Source: Petaurus breviceps papuanus (lineage: Eukaryota; Chordata; Mammalia; Diprotodontia; Petauridae). From it: a DNA stretch of 64,000 nucleotides. Within the stretch, counting starts at the first letter, position 1. Every line of letters begins with the position of its first letter. The notes under the pieces are model-generated. The model worked only from the letters and a program-made list of their open reading frames with translations. It did not search any database and had not been told where the DNA came from. The stretch covers positions 2,461,248 through 2,525,247 of the forward strand of contig JAMXIF010001119.1 in NCBI GenBank assembly GCA_028583685.1, given 5' to 3'. The translations under genes and the position numbers were made by a program. This document shows, one piece after another, positions 1 through 10,317 of the stretch.

Positions 1-59
1 AAATACCAAATGGGGCCATGAAGAGTCAGACACGACCGAAACAACTGAAAAACAACAAA
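1..59 (+). mobile_element. MAR1 SINE, 3' tail only
   Basis: The window opens inside the RTE/Bov-B-like tail of a MAR1 element: the diagnostic run reading GGGGCCATGAAGAGTCAGAC followed by a CAAC-rich end is visible. The head lies outside the window. Confidence 0.85.
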
Positions 60-896
60 TCTTCACTGTTTGAGGACCCTTGAAGCTTCAGCTGAAACTG
101 TTTCATACAAATTTGTAAGAGATAACATTTCCCTCTTAGCTCATTGTCTTTCCCCTTTAGGGATGCCTTCCCTCTGAAGTACTCTCTAGCCTCATCTTCT
201 CCCCACATCAAATCTGTTCCTAGGAAAGGCCCCCAAAATTATAGCTTAAATGGTGACCTCTCCCCAAACAAGGGATTTGCATTGTCAAAGGCTTAAGTTA
301 AAGGGATAAAGCTCCAATTATGGAATGTTTGGCATCAAACCAGGGATGGGAAAGGTAATTGTTAATGGGACAAGTCTTTTTGGCCCCTAAAGCCATACCA
401 TGTAGGCGCTAGTGTGCTTTACAGAATCGTAAGGCCAGGCTAGGCCTGGTTCCAGGATTGACCACAGAAGCACATCAAAGAATTCATTGGGTGTAAATGG
501 GGAGGGGGGCGGGGTGGAGGGGCAGGAGTTTGAAGATGCCAAGCCTCAGAACTGTCAGTGCACAAAAACAGTGGATGGTGCATTTTGAATAAGGATTTCT
601 GTTTATTTGCTTGGTATTTGGAGACCTGGCATCTTTGAAGCTGGGGACGTCAGTGATTGCTCCTAATCCTCCCCAGCAGGCAAGCCTGTTGTGTGGTCGC
701 TGGCCTGTAGAAACTCTACCAAGGAGGCAGGAGGTCTGGATCCAATAGGATGCTGGTCTTTCGCTTTTAAAAAAAAATTTTTTTAAACAGTCCCAAGTGC
801 CTGTAGAACACTGACTCTTGCTAAGGAAAGGACTGGTTCAAAGAAGAAGAAAACCAGTCCATGTAATTTTACATTTTGTATGTTCAGGGTACCTCG
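60..896. other. No gene or clear repeat seen
   Basis: This stretch has no frame or repeat that I recognise. It contains a G-rich patch at about 497-528 and an A/T run near 768-786. It may be single-copy intergenic or intronic DNA. Confidence 0.4.
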
Positions 897-1475
897 ATTC
901 AATTTAAGTCAGTAAACATTAATTAAGTGCTTACCACATTTAAGGCACTATGCTAGATTCTAAAGATACAAAGACAGCAACAAAATTGTCCCTGCCCCCA
1001 AGGAGCTTATTTTCTCCCATGGAGTGCAATTTATAGTTTATATGAAACTAATAGTAAAAATTGCAGCCAATGTTGATATATTTTTCAGGAGCATTACATG
1101 CATGACATTATTTGACCTTCACAGCAATCTTGTGATATAGGTGCTATTATCATCCTTATTTTACAGAGGAGGAAACTGAAGTGGATTAAGTTAAGTGACT
1201 TGCTCAAGGTCATACAGCTATAAGTGTTTGAGGATGGATTTACTGTGCCTTGCTTCCTCTGAGGAGAGTAAATACAAAGTATAGACCAAGTAATAAAAAG
1301 TCATTTCGATAGGGAGACAATTTTTAATAATTAAAGGGGGGCTAAAAGGGGAACTGGTCAGGAAAGAGCTCATGTAACAGGAGACAACTGAGTTATGCTT
1401 GGAAGAAAACTAAGCATTCTATGAACAGAAGTGAGGAGAGAGAACATTCTAGACATGGCAGCTTATTTTTGCATA
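897..1475 (-). mobile_element. L2 LINE 3' end (reverse), split by a MIR
   Basis: Read on the minus strand this gives the L2 3' end: the TTAAGTGCTTACCACA-like and CAAGGAGCTTATTTTC blocks at 920-1012, then the continuation with an AACATTCTAGACATGG block near 1442-1457. The part at about 1085-1265 is a separate reverse MIR. Confidence 0.7.
1085..1265 (-). mobile_element. MIR SINE (reverse)
   Basis: It carries the reverse MIR core: ATTATCATCCTTATTTTACA, GAGGAAACTGA, then the reverse of the SINE middle (GTGACTTGCTCAAGGTCATA). It sits between two L2 pieces that are collinear, so it probably inserted into the L2. Confidence 0.8.
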
Positions 1476-1514
1476 AACTAGAAATAATGTCTTTGTAGAA
1501 AGTCACACCAGAAA

Positions 1515-1765
1515 GAATGTAGTGGTATAGAAGAAAAAGCCCTAGACTGAGCCAATAATTCTGCATCCTGAGACTTTGTAATAAACCAAATACTTGTGTG
1601 ACTCTCTTGCAGTTCACTTAACATGTCTGGGCTGATTCCCCACTTCAGTCAAATAGGGATAATAGATGCCTGCTTCTACCTAGCCATGGGATTTGTTTCA
1701 ATGATCTAATGAGATAATGTGCATCCCTTTGGACATTTAAAGTGTTATAAACAAGTGAAGGATTA
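1515..1765 (+). mobile_element. MIR SINE (forward), diverged
   Basis: The order of blocks is that of MIR: a tRNA-related head, TGTGTGACTC, a CAGTCAAATAGGGATAATAG core block, and GAGATAATGTGCATCC near the end. It is strongly diverged. Confidence 0.7.
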
Positions 1766-1984
1766 AGTATCCAGAGGAGTAAAGACACTAAAGTAGTAAC
1801 AGGAGTGTCCCATTGAACTCATTCTTTACTATCAAACAGCAAGTATTTTATTCTTTTTAATGATGAAAAAAACTGGAACCAAATCTGACATTCAAATGTA
1901 AACATCCCAATAATCGATCTACCCAATAGTCTGGCTCCTTCTATGATAAATTTGTCCAAACATTTTGTCTGGACTTTTCCCTTA

Positions 1985-2122
1985 AATGTAGAATACTTCC
2001 CTTTGTATCTTAGTTATCTACTTACATGTCTCCCCCACCCCTGCCTCTCGATTAAGCATAAACTACTTGGGAATAGAGTCTGGGTCTTACCTTTGTTTGT
2101 CCGGCTCCTAGCTCAGCTCTAA
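1985..2122 (+). mobile_element. L2 LINE 3' end
   Basis: The TTATCTACTTACATGTCTCC stretch followed by an ATAAACTACTTGGGAATAGA block is the typical L2 3' untranslated end (the counterpart of TGTAAGCTCCTTGAGGGCAG). Confidence 0.65.
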
Positions 2123-2129
2123 GAAATAT

Positions 2130-2379
2130 GGCAGCTAGATGGCGCAGTGGATAGAGCACTGGGCTTGGAATCAAGAAGACTCCTCTCCAGTTTAAATGCA
2201 GCCTCAGATACTAGCTGTGTGACCCTAGGTAAGTCACTTAACTCTATTTGCTTCTGGTCCTTATCTGGGGGGGGAGGGGGAAATGAGCTAGAGAAGGAAA
2301 TGGCAAGTCACTGCAGTATCTTTTCCAAGACTACCCCAAATTTGGTCACTAAAAGTGGGACAGGACTGAAAAACAACTA
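2130..2379 (+). mobile_element. MAR1 SINE, near full length
   Basis: It starts with the tRNA-like head GCAGCTAGATGGCGCAGTGG, which holds a pol III A box, followed by a B-box-like region, the CORE segment with TGTGTGACCCTAGGTAAGTC, and an RTE-derived tail ending in GACTGAAAAACAAC. A short G run at about 2268-2280 interrupts the middle. Confidence 0.92.
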
Positions 2380-2399
2380 AACAGCTACAACTGAATGAA

Positions 2400-3139
2400 C
2401 AGATATGGAATTGGATTGTACAGTTGTAGCTCAAACCACTGGAAATTGAGTTGCAAACTATTCTATGTCTAAGAATTATATACTTAACTAACAACTAACT
2501 TAATCTCCCAGTTTATAGTCATTATACTTATTGGAGTTTCAACTTCTGGACCTTGCTTTTCTGTGGGAGTCCAGGCCCTTCTATCCCACCAAATACCTTG
2601 CCAACCACCACAAAGCAACCCTTCTAGAATAATTAGGAACAGACAGTGGCTTTAATGAAGATCTTTAGCTGAGTGCACTGTCCATCAGCTCCAATTAACT
2701 CAGCAGTAGAACTGATGAAATACTACAGCCATCAGCTCTTTGGGTTTTTTCCCTTTACATAAAAGGTGAAATCTCTCCCTTTGCATTTGTAACTGAGGCT
2801 GAGGTTTTAGAGTACAAGAATAATTAGAACGGGGAGGGGGAAAACCCATAAGGAGACCCCGACTACATTCTGAGGGTGATGTGAAAAGCTCACTGAATAC
2901 TGCTGATTAACTGCTACAGGAAAGTCCCAAATAGGAATAAGGGGTAAGACAGAATTCCTTTTATTTCTTCAGGATTGAATGAATTAGGGCTGAAGCTATG
3001 ATCTATGTTTTGAATGTAGTCTTCTAATTTTATTATCTAATTTTAAAACCATGGCCATTCTCCACAATGGTAGGATGACTGAAGCAGGTTGGATAAGAAG
3101 AGATTCTGAAATGATTTTTTTAATGTTGTAGAATTGTGA
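2400..3139. other. Single-copy-looking DNA; possible conserved element at 2640-2900
   Basis: I see no repeat. The part at 2640-2900 has an even, non-repetitive composition with short homeobox-like (CAATTAACTC) and E-box-like words, as conserved non-coding elements often have. This is an impression, not a measurement. Confidence 0.25.
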
Positions 3140-3352
3140 CCTATGTTTGCATCTTACTCTCTTTGCAGAGGTGGGGGACTGTGTGTGGAATAGTGTATAT
3201 GCTACCACATATAGTAGATGTGTTGTTTTTGCTGAACAATTTTTTCTTTCATTTTTAATCTTTATTTTAAGGAATACCTCTATGGGTAAGATAAGGAGGG
3301 CAGAAATACTCAGAAATAAATGTAGCATGAATATAAAAGATATCAATTAAAA
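3140..3352 (+). mobile_element. Old L1 LINE 3' end
   Basis: The blocks GAGGTGGGGGACTGTGTGTG, GATGTGTTGTTTTTGCTGAA and the final AAAGATATCAATTAAA match the 3' untranslated end of old mammalian L1 families. No coding part remains. Confidence 0.6.
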
Positions 3353-3469
3353 AGTAAGAATTTTTAGAAGAGATAATAGATTCACCAAAAATGTTTAGGA
3401 ACGGAAAAGAAACTTGGAATCCTGCTACAATTTCCTGGTCTAAGTCAACTAATAAGTGAGTTTAATTAT

Positions 3470-3795
3470 TGAACCATAGATTTCTGGAGTTGAAAGGACC
3501 TGCAGAGATCACTTAGTCCAATTCCTTACCTGAGGCAGGAATAATAACTAACATTTCATATAGTGATTTAAGGTTTGTAAAGAGCTTTATACATATTTAT
3601 CCATTTGATCTTCATAGCAACCCTGTGAGGTAAATTCTGTTATTATCCCCATTTCACAGATAAGGAAACTGAGACACAGTGAAGTTAAGTGATTTCCCCA
3701 GGGTCACAAAGCAAGTAAGTGTCAAAGGCAAGATTTGAACTCAGGTGTTCCTGACTCCAAGTCCCAATCTATATCTGCTAGGATGCCTCCCTAAC
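3470..3795 (-). mobile_element. MIR3-like piece followed by MIR (reverse)
   Basis: The part at 3470-3540 reads GAGTTGAAAGGACC then AGTCCAATTCC, typical of MIR3-like repeats. The part at 3546-3795 is a well-kept reverse MIR with TTATTATCCCCATTTCACAG, GGAAACTGAGACACAG and GGGTCACAAAGCAAG. Confidence 0.8.
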
Positions 3796-4201
3796 TGGTG
3801 ATTATCCCACCTCTCCTTAACTACCTCAAGCCCATCCCCTTTCAGTGCTTTGAACATCCCTTACACGTAGACGACTGCTTCTTTGGTATGATTTGAGAGA
3901 CCCTCTATTGGCTCCTCTTCATTTCACTATGTTGTAGGTCCATTAGTTCAGATTCTGAATACAAGCAATGAGCTGGACCCAGAATGAAACAAGGCAAAGA
4001 GAGTGATCTGCATTGCCTTTGCAGAATTGCCTCTCGCTTTTAAAGACTCCAACTTTCCTCCTGAATCAAAAGCTCATCTTTTTTACATCAATATTCTCTT
4101 GGTGATGGCAGATGACTTCAAGCCTTAGAAAGCAATGGTCTCCAAAGAATTAAAGTTGTACATCACCCAAAGGGCAATGAAAAGGTGACTTGTGGGGGAG
4201 C
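3796..4201. other. No feature recognised
   Basis: Single-copy-looking sequence with no frame or repeat that I can name. Confidence 0.35.
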
Positions 4202-4206
4202 ATTGG

Positions 4207-4586
4207 TGTAATGTTAAGGGAATTTGAAGATCTTCCCTGCCCATTATTTGGCACATAGATTCCTGGCCCAGAGCTAATCAGGCTCTGAAGATTCTCTTAT
4301 AAGAAGAACTGTTTGATTCCCTGGTCAAGACTCTGAGTAGTCAAGTGTTCAGACCCCCCAACTGCTCAGATGTAAAGGCTCTTTTGATCCAGTGGGATAT
4401 GTAAAGTGTATAGCAATATTGCTTTAATACAGGCAGTCAGAGCCCTATCTGTTGGTCTTTATGCTAATTTCTCTGCTTGTATTTTAAGATTGTCAACCCC
4501 TTTAAGGTTGCTTTCCTTCAATAAAGCAGATCAAAGAACCTGTGCTAGCAGGCCATCCTGGGTATGCTAGGGTACTTGCTGTTGCA
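4207..4586 (+). mobile_element. Solo LTR of an endogenous retrovirus (subgroup B, short copy)
   Basis: It begins TGTAATG and ends GTTGCA and is flanked by a perfect 5-bp target duplication, ATTGG, at 4202-4206 and 4587-4591. An AATAAA polyadenylation signal lies near 4520. It shares long blocks with five other copies in the window but is shorter. No internal region is attached, so it is a fossil solo LTR. The class is uncertain; 5-bp duplications would suit several ERV classes. Confidence 0.85.
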
Positions 4587-4591
4587 ATTGG

Positions 4592-5111
4592 CTGTTACAT
4601 ATTACCAAGGAAGAGATGCAGAAAAGATGTTGTTCCAAAGATAAATGACAGAAATAGGAGGAGAACCAGTCATGTAGCAAGATTCTGGGATAGGTCATGG
4701 ACAACCCAAATGCTCCATTTGTATCCGTGGCATGGTGAGAAATCTAGGAAGTCACCAGCATATTTGTGGGATCTGATATATATTCTCTCAAGATGAGATG
4801 AATGGATGCATTGTAAATATCAATATTGAAAATATTTGTTTCCTTTTTAAAAAAAATATTTATTTGTTTTTCTTGACCTGGCATACCATGGAGCCACTTG
4901 GGAAAATCTGCAAGTATTCTGCAGCTGAACCTCTAAGAGAGTGGGGGTCAGGGCACTGAAAGAACAAGTCACTTGCTTTGGGTCTCTCAGCCGGCATTGC
5001 ATTGTAATAGGCAGGACCTGAACCCAGGTTACTCTAAAACCCTAAAACATGCTGCCTTGGTCTACTGAAATAGGAATTCCACCGCTCCTATATACAGACT
5101 CTACTCAGTTA
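4592..5111. other. No feature recognised
   Basis: An A/T-rich patch lies at 4843-4868. A stretch at about 4960-5035 faintly resembles the end of a reverse MIR but is too diverged to call. Confidence 0.3.
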
Positions 5112-5124
5112 AGATATAAATCCC

Positions 5125-5279
5125 AGGGTGGCTAGGTGGTGCAATGAATAGAGTACCGGCCCTGGAGTAAGGAGGACCTGAGTTCAAATCCAGCCTCAGA
5201 CACTTAACACTTACTAGCCATGTGACCTTGGGCAAGTCACTTAACCCCAACTGTCCTGCCTTCCCCCCTCCAAAAAAAA
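5125..5279 (+). mobile_element. tRNA-derived SINE, A-tailed, with target duplication
   Basis: The head reads GGTGGCTAGGTGGTGCAATG (A box region) and the B-box region GAGTTCAAATCC follows. The body stops after CACTTAACCCCAACTGTCCT and ends in C-rich then A-rich tail. A 13-bp duplication, AGATATAAATCCC, flanks it at 5112-5124 and 5280-5292. The A tail and long duplication imply mobilisation by L1. Confidence 0.95.
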
Positions 5280-5384
5280 AGATATAAATCCCCCAAGCCC
5301 AGAGAGAATAGATTAATCCCTAACTTCTCATTGTGAAAGAATCTTGCAAATATTTTCCTTCTGAGGCCACTAGGATGCTTAGGG

Positions 5385-5605
5385 GCTAGAGTCCTAGACC
5401 TAGTAAGAAACAATCTGAATTCAAATTTTACCTTAATCACTAGCCATCTCCATTCATCCTAATCTATATCTGGCCACTGGACCCAAATGACTCCAGAGGA
5501 GATAGTGAGGCTGGTGACTTTATACAGCCCTCCCTCACTTAAATCTAATTAACTTTCATGTCATGGCATCACTTCTCTCATGTCATGGTCCTCTCAAGAA
5601 AAAAG
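5385..5605 (+). mobile_element. SINE with RTE-type tail, diverged
   Basis: It shows GAGGCTGGTGACTTTATACA, then CCCTCACTTAAATCTAATT and GTCATGGTCCTCTCAAGAA before a CAAC-like end. The same tail occurs at 40915-41175 and reversed at 7620-7798. The tail matches the 3' end of a marsupial RTE LINE. Confidence 0.65.
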
Positions 5606-5624
5606 GGCAAACAGCACCAACAAT

Positions 5625-5803
5625 AATCACCAAATGTGTGATATTGGGTAAGGTATTCTCTCAGTCTCTCCTCATCTGTAGAGTGGGGATAATAAAAATA
5701 CCTATCCCCAGAGGTTACTGTCAGGCTCAAATAAGATGAATTGTAAACCACTTTGCAAATTCTAAAAGGCTATGTAATTGATATATATATATATATATAT
5801 ATA
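5625..5803 (+). mobile_element. MIR fragment ending in an (AT)n microsatellite
   Basis: The stretch at 5640-5775 has the MIR 3' half (CCTCATCTGTAGAGTGGGGA, then TACTGTCAGGCTCAAATAAG). The run at 5780-5803 is a pure AT repeat. Confidence 0.75.
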
Positions 5804-6194
5804 ATACATATAATGTATAATAATGATATGTAAAATATCCTTACTATTATCATTATGAAAGGCCAGAAAGGAGATGCTGAGCAAAGAAGAAAACCTAAAA
5901 GGACACAACATAAGAAGAATTAACTCCACTAAAATTTTTGCTACATTTTTTCCATTGATTTAGTTCATTCCAAACGGAGAAAGTGTATCATAAGATTTAG
6001 AGTTTCTAGGAAACTTGGAAATCATCCAGGCTAATGGTGTCATGCTCAGATAGGAAATGAATCTCACCCATATTGACTTAGAAAACCACATATTAACATT
6101 ATCGATGTTGCGTTATATTTTTATTTATTTTGTTCAACATTTCTCAATTACATTTCCATCTGGTTCCTGTTGCACTTTTGATCTAGTCCAGCTC
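5804..6194. other. Mostly unassigned, possible MIR3-like start near 5995
   Basis: A GATTTAGAGTTTCTAGGAAA block near 5995 could be the start of a reverse MIR3-like repeat that is interrupted by an unassigned A/T-rich piece at about 6085-6180. Confidence 0.3.
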
Positions 6195-6318
6195 CCTTAA
6201 TGTACAGAGGAAACTGAGTCTAAGGGAGTTAAAATGACTCATCCAAAGTCATATAGATATTAAGCAGCTGAGTCAGGATTCAATTTCACTCCAAGTCTTG
6301 TGCAATTGTCTCTTATAC
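6195..6318 (-). mobile_element. MIR-family SINE fragment (reverse)
   Basis: The CAGAGGAAACTGAGTCTAAG block and the following AAAGTCATATAGATATTAAG are the reverse of the MIR middle. Confidence 0.6.
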
Positions 6319-6349
6319 CATGGTTGGTTTTCTCTTTTCTTCTTTTCAG

Positions 6350-6400
6350 ACTGAATATAATGAATCACTGAGGAAAGGAGCTGCCTTCTTTAGTCAGAAG
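6350..6400 (+). CDS. Possible 51-nt internal exon (17 codons), unidentified
   Basis: What is seen: a long pyrimidine tract ends in CTTTTCTTCTTTTCAG at 6334-6349, and the next 51 bases end in CAGAAG directly before GTATCT at 6401. The 51 bases are open in the frame starting at 6350 and read TEYNESLRKGAAFFSQK, with no stop. The length is a multiple of three, so it could be skipped or included without changing frame. I do not recognise the peptide. No second exon of the same gene is visible, and strings with good splice scores arise by chance in introns. It lies just downstream of a MIR and upstream of single-copy DNA. A chance match remains the leading alternative. Confidence 0.25.
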
Positions 6401-6554
6401 GTATCTAGCCACAGTTTCCACAGGACAAACCACTTTGGCAGGGCTCCCATGGGAGCTCCTCCTTTGTGCCCATTTTGCAGCCTTCCTGGCTTGCTGGTTT
6501 TATGTCAGAACATTAAAGACTTGGGAAGTTTAGAAGATTGACAATGGCAGTTTC

Positions 6555-6722
6555 TTGGTATTGAAAAGAGTTAGATACTTTTAAAAGCACTTCAGTGTCT
6601 CCTTCTTCCTCACTCACCCCATGGAGTAAATACTACAGATTTTATTATCCCCATTTTACAGATGAGTACCTGAGGCTTAGAGGGACAAAGTTCAGTGTCA
6701 GACCAAGAGTTGATGTCGGTTA
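6555..6722 (-). mobile_element. MIR SINE fragment (reverse)
   Basis: TTTTATTATCCCCATTTTAC followed by AGATGAG and GAGGCTTAGAGGGACAAAG is the reverse MIR middle. Confidence 0.7.
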
Positions 6723-7301
6723 TGCCGTAATGGTAATGGGATTTAAGATCTTCCCCACCCATTAATAGGACTCTCTAGGAGCCCATTAAGGGAAGCTTGC
6801 TTAGGAGAGGCTTGCTTGTAGGAAGGCTTTCACACCTTTTGCTAATTTCTTAATTAGGCACTGAGTCAGAGGGTTGTGAAACCTTCTAGTTCTGAGAAGT
6901 ATATATGTACTCAGAGTTAGTATTTTGCTTTGGGGGGTTGCTTATAAGAAGGATCTTGTGATTCCCTGGTCAAGATTCTGAGGGGTCTTATATTCAGAGC
7001 TCCCCAACTGCTCACATGTAAAGGCTTTCTTGATCCAGGGATATATATGTAAAGCGTATAGTAATATTGCTTTGATTCAAGCAGTCAGAGACCTGTCTGT
7101 TGGTCTTTATTTCTCTGCTTGTATTTTCTCTGTTTGTATTTTCTCTTAAGTTCAGGTGCTGACTTTTCCCCTGAACTAGTAAACATAATTTAAAAAAAAA
7201 AAAGATCATTGACCATTTAAACCACTATATTTCCTAGTAAAGCAGATCTAAGAACCTGTGCTAGCAGCCACCCTGGGTATGCCACTGTGGTAACTGCCAC
7301 A
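6723..7301 (+). mobile_element. Solo LTR (subgroup B)
   Basis: It aligns by eye with the copies at 4207, 21590 (reverse) and 54433: shared blocks include GATCTTCCCCACCCATTAAT, TTCCCTGGTCAAGATTCTGA and GCAGATCTAAGAACCTGTGC. The ends are blurred, and I could not find a clear 5-bp duplication here. It is a fossil with no internal region. Confidence 0.75.
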
Positions 7302-7619
7302 CAGGCTTAAGACTAGAACTAGAACTGCTGGTTCATTACCCAATTCTCTTTCCAAAATGCCAGAATGCCGGAGTTTGAAGATAATGTTGATAATTTTTTC
7401 ATATTTTTTGGCCACTTGCCTTGACCAGCAGTAGGAGCCAGCCTGTAGTTGAGGATAATAATGTTGCAGAAGCAGGGGCAGGACCTGGTCCCAACAACGA
7501 TTCAAAGTTCCACCTTCTGTTCCATCTTCCCCATTGTTTCTTCCGAATCGTTTGCTCTGGGACCACTCCTTTCAGGACCAGTCACTGTTCAGCAATATGT
7601 GTCCAGAGCCCTCTTATGC
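7302..7619. other. No feature recognised
   Basis: Single-copy-looking sequence. Overlapping short frames exist but show no family resemblance. Confidence 0.3.
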
Positions 7620-7798
7620 TGTTGTTGTTTGTCTTTCGTTCTTGAAGAGGACCATGACATCAGGAAGTTGATGCCATGACTTGCAAGTGAATTGGATTAC
7701 AGTGAGGGGGGGCTGTGCAAAACCAGCCTTACTTTCTCCTCCAGAGCCATCTGGGTACAGTGGCCAGATAGAGATCAGAATGATTGGAGATGTCCCTC
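7620..7798 (-). mobile_element. RTE-type 3' end or RTE-tailed SINE (reverse)
   Basis: On the plus strand it reads TTCTTGAAGAGGACCATGAC, then GTGAATTGGATTACAGTGAG and CTCCTCCAGAGCCATCTG, the reverse of the tail seen at 5460 and 41030. Confidence 0.75.
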
Positions 7799-8044
7799 GT
7801 CTTATGTGCTTTCTCCTCAAATATCTCATAGCATTTTCTCTGGACTTCTCTTCTGTACATATTGCATTATATTCTGGTCTTAGTTATAGTTGTCTGGGTA
7901 CCTGCCTTATCCCTTTTATTGGGCCATAAGTACATTGAGGGCAGATATTATAGGTATACTGGTAGTGTCAGGATTGGACAATAGAGGATATGGGTTAGAA
8001 TCCCATCTAAAAATCTGACCCTCTCCCTGATTTCTCTACTCCTC
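7799..8044 (+). mobile_element. Weak L2/CR1-like 3' fragment
   Basis: CATTGAGGGCAGATATTATA near 7934 and the preceding T-rich run resemble an L2-type 3' end. The rest is unassigned. Confidence 0.35.
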
Positions 8045-8428
8045 TATTGCCTCCAATAGCCCAAGTTGCAAACCTTGTAGTCATCTTTGGCTTACCTTTC
8101 TCTCACCATCCCAGCTCCCACTCCAACCCAATTTGCCAGGTCCTACTGCTTCTACCTCCAAAATATCTCTTGCTTCTGACCCCACCCTTCCACTCAGACT
8201 TTCAGTCCAGCCCCTTATCTCTTTTCATCTAGCACAACACTGGTATCCAGTAGGTGCTGATTACTTTTTAATTAATTAATGGTATATACTATTGTACTTT
8301 CCTAATCTACTCCTACCACCAACCTATTCCCTCTCCAGCTCATCCTGTCTACTGATGCCAAATAATCTTCCTAATGTACCACTCTGGATATTTCATCTTT
8401 GTACTCAAAAGCTTCAGTAATGTATTCC
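8045..8428 (+). mobile_element. L2 LINE body fragment, interrupted by an LTR
   Basis: Blocks such as AACCTTGTAGTCATCTTTGG, CAGGTCCTACTGCTTCTACC and CCAAATAATCTTCCTAATGT correspond to the L2 reverse transcriptase C-terminal region in forward sense. The solo LTR at 8429 inserted into it, duplicating ATTCC. Confidence 0.65.
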
Positions 8429-8954
8429 TGTAATGGGAATGTAAATTTTGAAGATCTTCCCTGCTCCAGGTGCACTTTAGCCTGGAGGGGTGGGAGGCTT
8501 GTTTTTCAGTAAATACTTCTTGATTGGCCAGTGAGTCAATAAGGTTGTTACATTCTCTGAGCCAGGAGAAGGCTATATAAGCCCTGATGTGTAGCTTTGT
8601 TTTGGGGCTCACTTTGAGAAATGTTCTGTGATTTGATCTGGATTCTGGGAAGCCATTGTTGAGAGCCCCCCCCCCTCGGCTTTGAAAAACCCAGATGTTG
8701 ATTTGGTATGGATGTAATGGTTGGACAGTTTGGAAATCTGTCTACTTGATCTGTTTCTCTGTCTTGATAATTCTGTCTGTATACTCTGAAGTTCGGGGTG
8801 CTGACCTTTTTCCCCAGAACTAGGTAAACGATACATATGTTTGACTGATTAAAGTAAGCTTGTTAACCCATTTTGAGTTGCTTTCCTTTATCAAAGCAGA
8901 TCCAAGAAGCTGTGTTGCAGCCACCCTGAGGACGCTGGGGTGCTTGCTGCTACA
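8429..8954 (+). mobile_element. Solo LTR (subgroup A)
   Basis: It runs from TGTAATGGGAATG to GCTTGCTGCTACA, giving TGTA...TACA ends. A perfect 5-bp duplication ATTCC sits at 8424-8428 and 8955-8959. A TATATAA box is at 8574-8580, in the expected promoter part of an LTR. By eye about nine in ten bases match the reverse copy at 34237-34764. It looks fairly intact as an LTR but is a solo fossil. Confidence 0.92.
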
Positions 8955-8959
8955 ATTCC

Positions 8960-9044
8960 CTACCATAGTACCTATGTACTATGTAACATATGTACTAGAG
9001 CACAGTACATCCTCAGTAAATGTCTATGGAATTTGTTTTTGTAA
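8960..9044. other. Short unassigned spacer
   Basis: It probably includes the downstream remainder of the L2 split by the LTR. Confidence 0.3.
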
Positions 9045-9190
9045 TGGATCATGCATCTGGAGTCCCGGGATCTAGTCCTGGTTATACTACTACCTCCTTA
9101 TATGGCCTTGGCTCAGACTCTAGACTTCAGATTCTTGTCCTTAAAATGCTGAGATGGGAGCAAAACTAAAATAATGACTCCTGTTTCTTC
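9045..9190 (+). mobile_element. MIR-family SINE, diverged
   Basis: CATGCATCTGGAGTC and GATCTAGTCCTGG followed by a diverged core and AAAATGCTGAGATGGGAGCA fit a forward MIR. Confidence 0.5.
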
Positions 9191-9242
9191 CTCAGCTCTT
9201 AGCAAAGAGACCTGATCAACCATCCTTTTTTTTTTTTTTAAA

Positions 9243-9488
9243 GAATTGTTGTTGAGTCATGTCTGATTCTCTGTGGCCCCATTTTTCGGTTTTCTTGACA
9301 AAGATACTGCAGAAGTTTGCTATTTCCTTCAGCTCATTTTGCAGATGAGGAAACTGAGGCAAACAGGGTTAAGTGATTTGCCCAGAGTCACACAGCTAGT
9401 ATCTTAAACCAGACTTGAACTCATGAAGATGAATTTTCTCGATTCCAAGCTCAGGGCTCTATTTCTGGCCTGTATCATCTAGCTGCCC
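9243..9488 (-). mobile_element. MAR1 SINE (reverse)
   Basis: Reading on the plus strand: GTTGTTGAGTCATGTCTGAT, GGTTTTCTTGACAAAGATAC, GATGAGGAAACTGAGGCAAA and the tRNA-like head in reverse, CATCTAGCTGCCCC. A T run precedes the tail. Confidence 0.9.
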
Positions 9489-9839
9489 CAAGGGAGAAGG
9501 AGGCAAAACATAAAGTCAAGACCCAGCCGTATTCTCTGGTTCTAACTAAAGGATGAGCCACAGTTACAGGAATTATAGTCTGTTCAGAGATATATCACTG
9601 TAATAATGTAATGCCACAGCCACTGGGCCAGAATGACCTCCAAAAGTATGTGTTTGCGAGTTTGCATCTGGAGCCCAACTGCTTGAAGTGAGCCAGACCC
9701 CCACCCCTTACCCTTCCAGCCCTCCGAGCTCAAAACAGCTGACATAGGCTAGAGAGTGCCAGTGCTGGAACAGTCTTCTCTGAGGGGCATGTGAAGTTCA
9801 GCTAGGGGCCCTAATCTGCCTTCAGTTATTCTCTTTCCC
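9489..9839. other. No feature recognised
   Basis: Single-copy-looking DNA of moderate GC content, possibly conserved, with no identifiable gene. Confidence 0.25.
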
Positions 9840-10300
9840 ACCATTCACTCTGTCCTCCAAAGTTCCAAAGTCTGAGTAGATTCTGAGGGGTGAGAGGGAA
9901 GAGTGAATATGAAGGGGCTGGGTTAATAGGGGAAAAATTAGAATGGAAGAAAGAATGAGGCATCAGAAGTGGAGAAATGAGGGAGGGGGAAAGAATGGAA
10001 GAGATCAGAGGGAAAGAGCAGGTAAAGAGGGAAAATACGGATGTCAGAATAATCATGGATGGGAGTGGCATGGAGAGGCAAGAAAAGAGGAAAGAAGGAA
10101 TGGTTCCCTCCAAGGGAAGAGACTAAGCAAGCAAATGGAAAAAGTGGGGAGGAGTTATTAGGATAAAAATGGGGGAAGTAGAAAAAGAGAATAAAGCAGT
10201 CATAGTTTTGGAGGGAATATGTGGTTGGTGAGACAAGATGTAGAGATTAGGGAGAAAAAACAAGCAGAGGATGGAAGAGAGAAAACACAAAGGGATAGGA
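9840..10300. repeat. Purine-rich low-complexity tract
   Basis: The plus strand is dominated by A and G in GGGA/GAAA-like words for over 400 bases. The frames read across it are products of this bias. Confidence 0.8.
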
Positions 10301-10317
10301 CTCACTACCTATGTCTC

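Noticed and set aside
2130-2200. tRNA-like sequences with A and B boxes, here and in other SINE heads
   Set aside because: They are heads of SINEs followed by CORE or A-tail parts, with no cloverleaf or terminator expected of a tRNA gene.
3525-3545. Minus-strand recursive splice-like word (CTTACCTGAGG)
   Set aside because: The purine tract is interrupted and the word is part of a MIR3-like repeat.
9840-10300. Several frames in the purine-rich tract
   Set aside because: Biased composition explains the open frames. The products are Glu/Arg/Gly-rich on one strand and Ser/Leu/Phe/Pro-rich on the other.
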